Assembly: GCA_014529385.2 (NCBI GenBank)
Contig: CM043962.1
Location: forward strand, 127,665,470 to 127,729,469
DNA from: Adiantum capillus-veneris
Taxonomy: Eukaryota > Streptophyta > Polypodiopsida > Polypodiales > Pteridaceae
Reading direction: 5' to 3'
Length of the DNA stretch: 64,000 bases
Part shown: piece after piece, positions 9,040 to 19,503 of the stretch
How the letters are laid out: each line of letters starts with the position of its first letter
How positions within the stretch are numbered: position 1 is the first letter of the stretch
Notes under the pieces: generated by a model
What the model saw: the letters and a program-made list of their open reading frames with translations, nothing else
Told to the model about the DNA's origin: nothing
The model's database searches: none
Translations under genes and position numbers: made by a program

Positions 9040-12000
9040 TCAATAAAGTCCTGTCGTCTTGAGCATCTGCAAATGTGATTCGTATCGTAGGTTGCCGATG
9101 GTCAAGGTTGGGCCGAATATTTTGCTTTCGTGGGTGAAAAAGACAGTGTAGAAAGCTTCTTCGAATGTTTGCATGTGGAAGCTAGGCAAAAACATAATCC
9201 TTTGGTATAGGAGGTGTAACACTTTTGGAGAAGGCTGCAATGAAAGATCATACATCATATAAGTCACTGTGTCGGCCGTCGATAGTAGACTCGAGGTCAT
9301 GGCTTTATCTGGCGCGAACACTTCAATGCAAGCTAAGAGAGTCCTGCAGATTTTCTTGAGCATCTGACATGAAAGGTCAGGAGAGCCAGTAAAGAGCTTG
9401 ATGGTGCCCGTTAGGGTTTTCACCATGTAGGCTTTACCTATTCTCTCTCCTGCCTTTGGTCCTGGCATCCTGGGATAATTAAGCCAATTTGGCTTCTTTT
9501 CTGCAATCCTGCCATGCTCTTTCCAGTTTCTGACTCTTGGCACCGGGCAGAAGGTTGCATCCTCCCGAATCTCCTTTGGTGCCTCCACCAAGTAGATGAG
9601 GTAGGCTGGGTATTTGTTCAGCCAACCTTTCCTCCATCTAGGTTGTGAATCTACTATCTTCTTTGATTGTTCCTCCTTTGTGATGTCGCCTTCGTAAAGA
9701 GCGACATACTGCTCCTCCTCTATTCTCTTTTTCGTCTTTAGCACTTCAAATTTCATCAAAGGGAAAGGCAGGCTGGGTTGCATCCACTGTTCATGGAGCA
9801 CTTTTGCGTCTAGTCCCTGAAGTCTAATGGAGATTAGGAGTCTCCTCTCCCATTCCATTTCCGCCTTGGCACTCTCCTCTGCTGACTTTTCTATTTAGTC
9901 ATGGAGCCTTTGTTCTTCTTCTTCAAAGATTCTTGAAGTCGAGGCCACCTCTTGAGCTGGGGCTAGATCTTCAATTGTGGTTGCCTCTCCAGTTTCTGGT
10001 AGCTCTATGGCTGCTCCACCTGATTCTTCTTGTGGTGTCTCTGTTTCTCTTCTTTGTTGCTCTTGTAGATCTTGGAGCTATTTTCGGAGGGCCTCATTCT
10101 CTGTCCGTAGTGTTTGATTTTCTAACGTGAGCCTCTCTTCTGCGGCCAATGATCCCTCTGCAATGTGCAACCTTTGCACTTGCTCTAATCTCATCTCTCT
10201 TTGTAAGCTTCGGACCTGGTCTTCCAAAGCTAGTATGATAGCTCCCTCTTGTTCGGTTCCTGCTCTCCTAGCTCTAGGGGTAGTCCTGAGTCTAGTGATT
10301 GTTCTTTCTTGGAGCTCGACTCTCTCCCTTAGCTCAATGAGCTCATCCTTGGCCGCCTCCAACTCATCCTCTATCCGCTCCCTTGCTTCCTGTGCACTTG
10401 TTACTTCTCTTGAAGCCTCGGCTAGCTGGAGTATCAAGCCGTCTCTCTCGTTTTCCGCATCATAGAGTGATGCTTTATGACTTTCAGATTCAATCATAGC
10501 ATTCTCTAATTTTCTCTACAACTCCGCTTCCCTTTGTTTGGCTGTCTCAATCTCTACTTCCTTTGCCTTTGACCTTTCTTTTATCTTGCTGAGCAGTTCA
10601 TGCACCATGTGCATGTCTTTTTCATCATCATCTGTCAACTCTAAAGCTCTTTCCGCCACCACCTCCACTGGCTTTGGCTCTTCTAGTACTTTCAGTTCGT
10701 CCAGTTTCTCTTCACTTTCTTTTTTACTCTTTGTTTTTTCCTCCGTTCCTCTCCGTTCATCTTGTTTTTGTAGGGTGATCCCATAAACTGCCTCAAGGGC
10801 CTCTTCTTCGGTGTATCCTATCTCTACCAGATCCTCATAATCATTTCTCTTTTGCTGAACTGGATCTATCTTCTTTTCTTTGGTCTCGGCCTCTGGCTTT
10901 TCCAAATCATCTGTGTCCACCTCTACTGTGGTCTCCTCCACAATTTTTTCAGTCTTCTTAGGGCTTGGTACATCAGTCATAGAGGGATATCTGTCCTCAG
11001 CTTCCTTGGCTTTCCCTTTGTCGGCTTGCCCATCTTTCTCTTGAGGCTTAGTAGACTCATCTACTTTCCTTTTCCCCTTGTCGTCTTTTTTCAGCTCAGC
11101 TTTTAATTGTTGTACCTCCTCTTCAGTCTATGGCTCGACAGGTTGCTGCTCTAGAATAGCCTCTGACTCCTCATAAGCTTTAATATATTGATCGTATTGA
11201 TCAATATGTGGCCTGGCTGAGCTAGTTCCGACTTTAGTGGGGTCTGGCACCCACTTTTCTTCAAAGTCACCCTTTAGAGCTCTTTCCGCTCTAAACTGCT
11301 CCACTAGTCTTTCCATTCTTGCCGCTTTCTGACTTTTGGTTTGCTTGGGAGCAACCTTCTTCTTTACTTTGTTCTTAAGCAGCCCGTCCACATCCTCTGT
11401 AGGTTTTGAAACTACTTCTAGTTTCCGGCGTGCTCTTGTGGATGCCCTCTTGGATACTTCGGGCTGTTCTTCCTCCTCGTCGGCTTCTCTAAGCCACTCA
11501 TTCTGGAGGGAACCTTTGGCCACTGATCTCTAGCTCCAATAGCTTCATAAGCTATTCTTGTCAGAATTTCCGCTCCTCCTATGTACTTTGGCTTCTCGTT
11601 GTGCATGGCAATTACTTGCTCGTGGATGTGTTGAGCGTAATTCACCTCTTTTGGCATATTTCTCTTTAATGCCCATGTGATGGTGGTTGCAATGGCATGG
11701 GGTGGTGTCGTATACTTTTGCGGTCTTTTACTGCAAACATGAAGAAATTGGTTGTACATTCGGCAAAGGGTTGCCGCCCTTGGGTCCGCCATATCTCCAT
11801 AGGTTGCATTCTACTTCTTGGGCCCATAGACCTCTATGGCCTCCCTTCTTTCCCTGACCGAGCTCCCTTTGTTGTGACTTCAATGCGTCTGCAATGAGCT
11901 GTGGAGTGATCTGTACTTCTACTTTCTCTCCATCCATGGCTGTCAATGTGGCTTTTCCATCCTTCTGAATGGATGTTGCCAACTCATACACTCTTCTTGT

Positions 12001-12312
12001 ATCCACATCTGATGGTCTCGAGGTGAAGAAACTGTGCAAGTCTGCCCTTTCCAGGTACCTGCTAATGTCTTCTGACATGCTATAATCTATCAATTCCTGT
12101 GGGATCATCGGTACATCCACCGCTTGCCCTTGCGGATCTCTGAAAGTCCCCTGGTAGATCTTTATTCCCTCTTTCTCCAATACTGCTTCCTCCACCCAAG
12201 TTTTGGTTGGCTTGAGGGTTTCTGCTGGAATGTCAAAGGGTTCCGCTTCTGCAAGAGCATCTTTGATTGTCAGTCTTTTTCTCTTCGTTGCCGATGACTT
12301 GGCGGAATCCAT
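9040..12312 (-). pseudogene. Accessory third ORF of family I element (~1,090 codons)
   Basis: Five open segments (12312-11728, 11523-11128, 10980-10516, 10497-10078, 9858-9040) share one frame. The segment 11792-11418 is in another frame, so one long ancestral ORF with two frameshifts and about five stops fits best. Stops at 11128, 10516, 10078 (TAG) and 9895 (TAA) are each one C-to-T change from a Gln codon. The N-terminal third (YLERADLHSFF, VYELATS, then YNQFLHVCSKRP and HAIATTITWAL) resembles by pattern the 'putative plant transposon protein' domain (PF20167-like, inferred). The middle is Lys/Glu-rich with heptad-like coiled coil (10497-10078). The last ~270 residues form a separate conserved-looking domain with many Trp, Tyr and Pro residues. 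No membrane segment is apparent, so an envelope role is not supported. Function unknown. Confidence 0.8.
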
Positions 12313-15128
12313 GGATCCTGTAACTCGGATTTCAGAAGTTAGCGTCTTTTTAGTACTGAAAGCCGAAATGAAGCTTTTAACTATTCAAATGACTTGAAAA
12401 TTGAAACATGAGCTATTCAGGGCCTAAGGATGCAAGGTAGGTGAAAAAATATGCAAAATGGGCTCAAAATCATGCTGGAGACATCATACGCGTATGATGT
12501 CTTTTGTGTCAAAATGACTTCATATTGGTTGTGCTTGTAGCTGATAGTGTATACATGAGTATCATATGCTTGGATTTGAGTTTGGATCCCATTTGGTCAA
12601 GTTTTGGCCAGTTTAGTCCAGTTCCGGCTCTTGGCAAAATTTTGAAAGGGATTTGGATTTTATGATCCAAATTGGATAAAACTTGGTGGTTCACTTTCAA
12701 ATGGCATGTAGATCACTTCTGTTTGGTGGTTGAAGCCCTGAGGTGCCAAAATCACATAGTGAGACATCATACGCGTATGATGTCTTTTAGTGTATTTTTG
12801 GATCAAATTTCTCTATAAGCTTGGATTTGGCTTTAGATAGGCTTATTCAGTGGATTTATGAAGTTTGGATAGATTTTGGGCTAAAAATGGCTCTGGAGAC
12901 ATCATACGCGTATGATGTCTTTTTCATCAATTTTGCATGGGATTGGTTCTGTGGACTCCCCATGTACTAGTGAAGGGCTTTTTCTACTCAAATCTTGGTT
13001 TGGACTTGAGTATGTTGGATTTGGGCCAAAAATAGGCTTTAGGTGAAGGATTTTCCCTCAATTGGGCTAATGGGGTGATCCTCTTGACCAAATGGTTTCA
13101 AATTTCATATGTAGCATGTATTAGATATATATAATGGATGTATGATGACAAATGAGCAGTTTTGGCTCTGTAAGTGCAAATAGACATAATACGCGTATGA
13201 TGTCTTTTGTGTCAAAATGGTGTTTTTTGGTTCCAGATAGCTTGTAGATGTGTTAATCAACAATCCTACAAAGTTTCAATGAGTTTGGAGTTATTTTGAC
13301 AAATTTAGGACCAAAAATCAATTTTATGGCCTACTTTGCGTCTTTTTGGTTTTCCTTGGGTTTTCTAACTCCACTTCTCATGATACTTGGTTCATAGGAT
13401 GTGATTAACATGTGGAATGAGGCTATGCACTCAAATGTTGAAATGGATGTGAAATTCATGCTGTGAGACATCATACGCATATGATGTCTTTTCTTGAAAT
13501 GTTGGTCTTTTTGTGCAAAGAATGCTTTGTGCTAGTGCCCTAAGCCCTGCTAACTAGTTTTCAACTTAAAAAGTCATCAGTTTAGCTAAAAAGCCCCCTT
13601 ATAGGCATTTCAGTCTCCGAAGTCGTCTTTTTGCCTTGGAGTTGAATTTCTTCAACTTTTCTTCTCGAGAGTTGCATTTCCAGCTCATTGGATATGTTGT
13701 GAAGCCATCTATTTGGTTGAACTTGACTTTGGCTCCCCGTTCTCCATCTTTCTCATTTTGGTTGCCCGAAAGCGTCTTTTTCACCATCGGTAAGTGAATC
13801 AGCTTTCTTTTGGGTTTTGCTTGCAAACATAAGTCATCCATGTATATTTGAAGCTGCTTGTGAAGTTTCATTTCATTTGGTCGTCAATTTCAGCCGTTAT
13901 GCCAAAATGACCCTTTGTGTGTCTGTCGTCAAATCGGTTGTTTTGATCCACTTTTGGTGGTCCAAACCTGGAGATACTCCATGTTTGCATTGCCCTTGAT
14001 GTTGTTAAGCTTCCTAAGAAGTTTTGTGTCATTTCGACAACTTTTTCCTGTTTGCCTCTTGCAGGCTCTGTTGACCTAGGGTTTTTCCAGTCGTTCTTTC
14101 TCGAGCTTTGAGTGTTAGAAACCCATCTTCTATACTAGGATAACCCACCTATAAGTTCTTGCAAGGTTTGGTTAGGCGGTTGTGCCACTACCTAGCATTC
14201 TACCGCATTCCCCGTCTGCTCTTGTTTCTTGGTTTTGGTCAGTTTTTGCAACAAAAGTTAATGATAAGCATCAAAAGCTTATGGCAACGAGTCTACCTCT
14301 CATGTCTGGTGTCCTCTGAGCTCTCGTAGCAGTCGTAGAAGGCTGTAGAAGGTTAGATGCTCCTGTGTGCTCTTTGCTCTCTCCAAGAAGGTAATAGTGG
14401 AAATGAGCATGAAAGTGATGTGAAAAATACTTAACTTCGGACTTCCCGGATCACTTGTTACCAAATTTGACATGTGCTCCTATCTCATCGTGAAATGCAC
14501 TTTAGGATTTGAAATTTCTCAATTTGGACTCCGTTTGACCTGTTTCTGAGAAATCTGTCCACTTTGCCAAAATTCTGTCATTTCGGGCTTTCCGCAACTT
14601 TTCCAGAATTGTACCCAATTTTTACCATGGGTTGCCCTTGTCATTAGGACCATCACCGTCTATTCTTTTCTTTTTTCCAATCTCATTTCACCTGCTTTTT
14701 TTATTTTTCTTTTACTTTTATTAAGAAAATCATAAAAAATAAAGGAAAATAGAAAATTGAAGCCAAAAAATTCCAAACATTCACAATAAATAGTTGGTAA
14801 CCCTGTGTATATGAATATACACTTATTTGTGATTTTTGGACTTGGATTACCACTTTTTTCCACTTTTTAGCTCCAAAAACACTCTTATTTAGTGATATTT
14901 ACACGTCTAGAGACCCAAATTCATCATTTGATCTCTTCTTGTTGCAAAACAAGGTATATAAGGGCATAAATATTATCAATATCCGCAATCAAACATAAAA
15001 ATTACGAAATCATGTAAGGCACTGTCCTTGTAATATAATTTTTGTTTTTCTTTGTTTTTGTCGTCTGCTTTGTAGCTCCTGTATACCTGTATACCTCCCC
15101 CCTTCCTAGTCTGACTCCTCCTGGACGA
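12313..15128 (-). other. Untranslated region between pol and accessory ORF
   Basis: About 2.8 kb without a supported gene. It holds five palindromes (12480-13489, listed separately) in T-rich DNA with weak repeat similarity between the stretches that follow the palindromes, for instance CTTTTGTGTCAAAATG after the first and fourth. From 13500 to 14640 there is unremarkable low-complexity T-rich sequence, and 14660-14900 is AT-rich. A spaced array like this recalls the variable repeat-bearing 3' regions of some large plant gypsy elements. Confidence 0.6.
12480..13489. repeat. Array of five 22-bp palindromes (3' side)
   Basis: Copies start at about 12480, 12763, 12898, 13183 and 13467. The consensus is GACATCATACG followed directly by its reverse complement, then usually TTTT. 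Three copies are perfect dyads. The fourth has one change in the left arm (ATAAT) and the fifth has CGCG changed to CGCA. Spacings are about 283, 135, 285 and 284 bp, so a period near 284 bp is visible. The centre ACGCGT fits the VCGCGB box bound by plant CAMTA factors, but binding is inference. Confidence 0.9.
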
Positions 15129-16529
15129 CTATGAAGTGTCTGTGGACGAAGCATTGTACTTGTTTTGGTCATAAGTTCCCAATGCAATTGTAGAGCGATG
15201 ATACAACAGTCTTTCCAATAAAGCTGCTCTTTGTTTGATTGAAGGATTGGTGGTCGGGTTTTGGGTTGGTTTTGGCACTTCGGTAGTAGAATCAGTAGAT
15301 GGATTCTTCTTTACCTTGTTGTTCTTTTTCACAATCCAAATCTGCTTCCGCTTCGCTTGTGCTTGCCACAAACTCTTTGCGACCCAAACCTGCTTTGTTC
15401 TTTGTGTTGATTTCCTCGCTTTGAAATACCTAGGAGTTTCCGTGGATTGTACTGAAGGGACTTCCTGTTTACAAATCCTTGGGATCCAAATTTTTTTGCT
15501 ATAGCTTTGTGCCGTCATGAACTTCTTTGGAATCCAGATCTGTTTCACTGTCCTTGATTGTCTGGAATCACTCTGTTGTCTGGTATTGAAGACTCTGTTT
15601 TCCACCTTTGTGTTCTCTGGCACAACCTTTTTTGGTCTCCATACCAACTTTGACTCCGTTTTTTTCCAAGGTTGAGCTGTTATATTATTGCTTGTCTTCC
15701 TTATCCAATGTTGAGAGTTCCTCGTCGAAGAGAAATCTAGTTGTATAGAAACTTTTGGTTGCCATTGCTTCTTCTTTTTCTCTGGTTGTTGTTTACCTTT
15801 GTTCTTGGATTCTTCCTTTGGAGTTGGCTCTGCTCCTTTGGTGAACTTAACTGATTGACTTTCACCTTCGTATTTGATAAGGACTGATTTAGAACTCCAG
15901 TCAATCATTGCATTGTATTGCTTCTGCCATGGTTGTCCTAGCAATAATGGATGTTGTGTAGCTTGGTCTTCAACCACGTAAAACATATGAGGATACACAT
16001 ACTGGGTAATCTGTATATGTAAAACTGTGCATCCGACAGTTTTGATTGAATTCTCAGAGTAACTCTTTAACTCTTGCTTGGCAGTTTGTAATTTAGTGTC
16101 ATTTGTCAATTGTCTGTACAAACTGAGTGAAAGTAGGTTAGTTTGAGCTCCTGAATCCAATAGTGCTCTGGCTTTGATTTGGTTGGTTCTTACTTTGCAT
16201 TCAATGATGGGTTCTTCTTTGTCATTATCCATTTCTGTTATACTGACTGCGTTTATTCGTATTGCTCCTTCATTGCGCTGTTTCTGACGTAGTAGTCTTC
16301 TTTTCTCCATTCTTTCCTTTGCCTCGGCTTGCGCTTCCTCCACAATCTTTTTCTTTTTCTGGACACGCAGCTTTTCTTGATGTATTTTGAGAAGCATGTC
16401 TTGGGTTAGCGGCAAAAGATACTTTTTCACTCTGCATCCACTAATCCAATTGGGCATTTCTTCTCCGTCTAATGTAGCAAGCTTGACGGCTCCACTTGGT
16501 GATAGATCTTTAATCACCAGAGGTCCCAT
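15129..16529 (-). CDS. pol: Integrase C-terminal domain fused to a second retropepsin-like domain
   Basis: Open for 466 codons and continuous with the integrase, since it shares the frame of 16877-16533 across one TGA stop. Residues 1-55 are the integrase C-terminal domain (GPLVIKDL, ATLDGEEMPN, GCRVKKYLLP). Residues 55-85 are a basic, Glu-rich helix. Residues about 100-222 look like a complete retropepsin fold: ALLDSGAQTNLLS with the catalytic DSG at 125-127, and LLLGQPW at 195-201 equivalent to the usual ILGRPW. Residues 230-410 are Lys/Gln-rich with repeated Trp motifs (VWRPKK, IWIPKK, IWIPRI, VWVAKS, IWIVKK). The normal protease is encoded upstream at 20903-19686, so this is an extra domain. 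It may process a late product or be a non-catalytic binding module; neither is shown. Confidence 0.8.
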   Translation of the reverse strand: MGPLVIKDLSPSGAVKLATLDGEEMPNWISGCRVKKYLLPLTQDMLLKIHQEKLRVQKKKKIVEEAQAEAKERMEKRRLLRQKQRNEGAIRINAVSITEMDNDKEEPIIECKVRTNQIKARALLDSGAQTNLLSLSLYRQLTNDTKLQTAKQELKSYSENSIKTVGCTVLHIQITQYVYPHMFYVVEDQATQHPLLLGQPWQKQYNAMIDWSSKSVLIKYEGESQSVKFTKGAEPTPKEESKNKGKQQPEKKKKQWQPKVSIQLDFSSTRNSQHWIRKTSNNITAQPWKKTESKLVWRPKKVVPENTKVENRVFNTRQQSDSRQSRTVKQIWIPKKFMTAQSYSKKIWIPRICKQEVPSVQSTETPRYFKARKSTQRTKQVWVAKSLWQAQAKRKQIWIVKKNNKVKKNPSTDSTTEVPKPTQNPTTNPSIKQRAALLERLLYHRSTIALGTYDQNKYNASSTDTS

Positions 16530-16532
16530 CCC

Positions 16533-17368
16533 TCACTTTTTAAGCTTCTTAGCATGCTGTTTCAGAGTGTAAACTAGGACATAGTCCCCAACCTTAAACT
16601 CTTTAGTCCGCACATGCTTATCAAAAAATTCCTTTTGTCGCCTTTTTTGAGCGTAGATAGAAGCTACTGCTTTTAGGCGAAGCTCGTCTAGCTTTTCCAG
16701 GTCATCTATTCTATCAGAAAGCTCGTGTCCTGTCCACTCTAGATCCTTAGCCACCCTTAAGGTTGAAATCAAGAATTCTATTGGTAAGATAGCATTTAGC
16801 CCAAAAACCATGTTATATGGGGTCGTTCCTATTGATGTTTTATATGCTACCCTATATGCCCATAATGTTGAATGCAACTTTTGTCCCAGTCAGTTCTCGA
16901 CTCAGATACAATCTTCGTAAGGACCGTGCATATGGTTTTGTTTGTTGCTTCAGCTTGTCCGTTTGCTTGTGGATGATACGGGGCTGATTTCCTATGGATT
17001 ACCATGAATTCATCTAGAAGGATCTCTATCACTTCATTTATAAAATGTGTGCCTCGATCACTCACAATTTCTATTGGCAATCCATATCGTACAAAGACGT
17101 ATTCATATAGAAATTGTGCCGTGGTCCTGGCATCTGCTTTTTGAGTTGCCTTTGCTTCGACCCACTTTGTTAGATAGTCTGTAGCCACAACGATGTATTG
17201 TGCATGAGTTTTATATGCAGGAGGTGAAATGGGTCCGACATAATCAATCCCCCATTTTGCAAAAGCTCTTGCCCCCATCATTGGTCTAAGCGGCATATCA
17301 TCTCTTTTAAGTGGTACTTTGGTCCGCTGACAGTCATCACACCGTTTAACGTATTCCTCAGCGTCCAT
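16533..17368 (-). pseudogene. pol: Integrase catalytic core, frameshifted
   Basis: Two overlapping open segments, 17368-16847 and 16877-16533, make the core and post-core region with one frameshift near 16860. In the first, the DDE triad is complete: D42 (KWGIDYVGP), D104 (IVSDRGTHF) and E140 (GQAEATNKT), a D-x61-D-x35-E spacing typical of gypsy integrases. The second segment contains FGLNAILPIEF and the GDYVLVYTLKQ block that precedes the C-terminal domain. Integrase inserts the cDNA into the host chromosome. The final two Cys of zinc module 2 (CDDC) sit at the start of the first segment. Confidence 0.9.
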
Positions 17369-17550
17369 ATGTAATGTTGGCCACCATATTCCTGGCTAAG
17401 ACAAGTTTTGTTGTCTTATCACCTGAGAAATGGCCTCCACCTACTCCTCCATGAGCTTGCTCCAGGATTATCACATACTCAGACTCTGATGCGCAAATCC
17501 TAAGCTGGTTGTCTTTACCTCTTTATAGAGTTGATCTCCTATTAAAGCGT
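17330..17550 (-). pseudogene. pol: Integrase zinc-binding module 2 (HHCC)
   Basis: Read across two small frameshifts, the segment gives a connector LYKRGKDNQLRIC, then His codons at 17453-17451 and 17432-17430 (HGGVGGGH), a WWPTL block, and the CDDC pair at 17341-17330. This is the canonical H2C2 domain next to the integrase core. It matches the homologous region of the copy at 1340-1556. Confidence 0.75.
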
Positions 17551-18067
17551 AATCTCTAGCTTCTGTCTCTACAGATTTCTGACGAGCTTTTGACGTTCCT
17601 TCTGGGAAAGTTCTATTTGTGAGATATTCAACAATATACTGACTCCATTCCGGAGCGATCATTATCTGATATAATGTCGAATACTCTGCTGGCGGTTTTG
17701 ATGAACATACAATACATACAGTGACATATTCATGTACGCTTTCTTTCATTCCTGGCCAATAGACTCCCAATTGTAACAAATTCCTATATGTGTTCCTTCT
17801 TGAACAATGAAATGCACATTCCTGAACATGTGCTTCGCGCAGATATATATTATATTCCTCAGGATTGATGCATAGTCGTAAAACATGATCATTTCCCAAT
17901 TGATACAACCTTCCTGCAACCAATTGAAGATTCTTGGATTGCTGAATAGCAATATGTTTCTGGTTGTATTCTCTTCTATCAAACTCTCCTCCATAGGTTA
18001 ATAAGCTAACGACATTTTGAGACCACTTCGGTATCATTTCTATGTTGAACAAGTACGCGTCTGGCAT
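17471..18067 (-). CDS. pol: RNase H-integrase connector with extra zinc-binding module 1
   Basis: Open for 198 codons. A 1-base deletion near 18090 separates it from the RNase H frame. Residues 1-75 form a connector (WSQNVV, LYQLGNDHVLRLC). Residues 80-121 are a full HHCC motif: H80, H87, then GVYWPGM, then C118 and C121. Residues 141-185 start a second, related connector (WSQYIV, GDQLY) that leads into zinc module 2 downstream. Connector plus HHCC therefore occurs twice in tandem, about 120 residues per unit. Gypsy integrases normally have one such module. Its His and Cys ligands are intact here. Confidence 0.8.
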   Translation of the reverse strand: MPDAYLFNIEMIPKWSQNVVSLLTYGGEFDRREYNQKHIAIQQSKNLQLVAGRLYQLGNDHVLRLCINPEEYNIYLREAHVQECAFHCSRRNTYRNLLQLGVYWPGMKESVHEYVTVCIVCSSKPPAEYSTLYQIMIAPEWSQYIVEYLTNRTFPEGTSKARQKSVETEARDYALIGDQLYKEVKTTSLGFAHQSLSM

Positions 18068-18081
18068 GTCGTCATCTACTC

Positions 18082-19503
18082 CTATAGGGTCTTCCCATTC
18101 GTCAATCGCGAAAGATGATCAGCTCTAAGATGTGTTTTTCCTTTCTTTACTACTACCGTGAAGTCGAATTCCAGTAAGATAATGAACCATCTCACTATTC
18201 TCCCGGTATTGCATGGTTTATTCACTAGGTAGAGCAAGGCTTGGTGATCCGTAAAAAACACAAACTTGTTGGCTAGAAGATAATGCCGAAATTTCTTCAC
18301 AGCATATATCATTCCTAATCCCTCTCGCTCTGTTGTGGTGTAATTCTTCTCTGCATTGTTGAGCTGTCGACTGGCGTAACAGATAGGAAAATCCATGTTT
18401 CCTTCTTCTGGCTGAGCCAGAATGCATCCTATTGCATATGCCGAAGCATCTATATGCACATGGAATATCTTCTCCCAATCTGGTGATTTCAAGACTGGAG
18501 CAGTAATGAGTGCCTCTTTCAATTTCTTGAATGATTCCTCACACTCCTCTGTCCATTCAAAGTTCACTATTAGCCTGTAAAGTGGTTGGCCTATTATAGC
18601 GTACATGTAAATGAATCGTCTATAATATCCGCAATGTCCCATAAAGCTCTGTACTTGTTTCGCATTGGTTGGTCTAGGCATATCCACTATAACTTTTATC
18701 TTCTCTAAATCCGTGGATATTCCGTTTTGTGAGACAATATGTCCCAGAATTCTGCCCTGTCGGACCATAAACACACATTTCTCAGGATTGAGACAAATGC
18801 GATATGTCCTACATTTCTCAAATACTTTTCTTAGGTGTTCTAGATGCTCATCTCTCAGAAGAGAATGTACACATAAGTCATCCATGTATATTTCTAGAAA
18901 CAACCTTAAGTATTCTTTGAAAGCATGCGTCATCAGCCTCTGGAAGGTTGCGGGAGCATTGGTTAGACCAAAAGGCATAACCCGATAAGCATAAATTCCC
19001 CACTCCGTTGCAAAAGCTGTTTTATGTTGATCTTCCGGTGCTATGGCTAGCTGGTTATATCCTGAAAAACCATCAAGAAAGGAGTATGCTGTTTTCCCTG
19101 ATACACGCTCTAGAACATGATCAGTTATCGGCAGGGGATAATTGTCCCTGATTGTTGCAGCATTCACTTTCTTTAAGTTGACACACACTCGGAGTTTTCC
19201 GTTCTTCTTGGGTACCACCACAATCGGAGATACCCAATCGGTGTGTTCAATCTCGTATATGAATTCAGCTTCCATTAGCTTATCTATCTCTTCTTTGATT
19301 CGCTTAGCAAACGTATCATTATATGTGTATGGTCTCTGTCTGCTAGGCTTTGCGTCTTGTTTTAGTGGGATTGTGTGTTGGCATATCGATGGGTCAACTC
19401 CCTTTAAGTCCTTATAAGACCATGCAAACACATCCCTGTACTCTCTGAGAAGACTCAAAAGTCTCTCTTCCTCGCCTGGAGACAAATCTGTGGCTATGTA
19501 CAC
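18082..19503 (-). CDS. pol: Reverse transcriptase-RNase H
   Basis: Open for 473 codons. The RT domain spans about residues 25-260: WVSPIVVVPKKNGKLRVCV at 90-108, [13 protein letters not shown] at 176-188, and the catalytic YMDD at 206-209. RNase H follows from about residue 345, with HIDASAYAIG, a TTTEREGLG block and FFTDHQALLYL, and ends with ADHLSR near residue 463. All expected acidic residues can be seen. The domain copies element RNA into DNA and degrades the RNA template. It appears to be the best preserved part of the element. The real start lies upstream in the polyprotein, and the Met at 19503 is only the first in-frame one after a shift near 19505. Confidence 0.95.
   Translation of the reverse strand: MYIATDLSPGEEERLLSLLREYRDVFAWSYKDLKGVDPSICQHTIPLKQDAKPSRQRPYTYNDTFAKRIKEEIDKLMEAEFIYEIEHTDWVSPIVVVPKKNGKLRVCVNLKKVNAATIRDNYPLPITDHVLERVSGKTAYSFLDGFSGYNQLAIAPEDQHKTAFATEWGIYAYRVMPFGLTNAPATFQRLMTHAFKEYLRLFLEIYMDDLCVHSLLRDEHLEHLRKVFEKCRTYRICLNPEKCVFMVRQGRILGHIVSQNGISTDLEKIKVIVDMPRPTNAKQVQSFMGHCGYYRRFIYMYAIIGQPLYRLIVNFEWTEECEESFKKLKEALITAPVLKSPDWEKIFHVHIDASAYAIGCILAQPEEGNMDFPICYASRQLNNAEKNYTTTEREGLGMIYAVKKFRHYLLANKFVFFTDHQALLYLVNKPCNTGRIVRWFIILLEFDFTVVVKKGKTHLRADHLSRLTNGKTL

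Noticed and set aside
9040-12312. Envelope-like protein
   Set aside because: Position fits, but no signal peptide, transmembrane helix or furin-type site could be seen.
12480-13489. CRISPR-like array
   Set aside because: The repeats are symmetrical dyads with 135-285-bp spacing inside a plant retrotransposon; no cas genes and spacers far too long.
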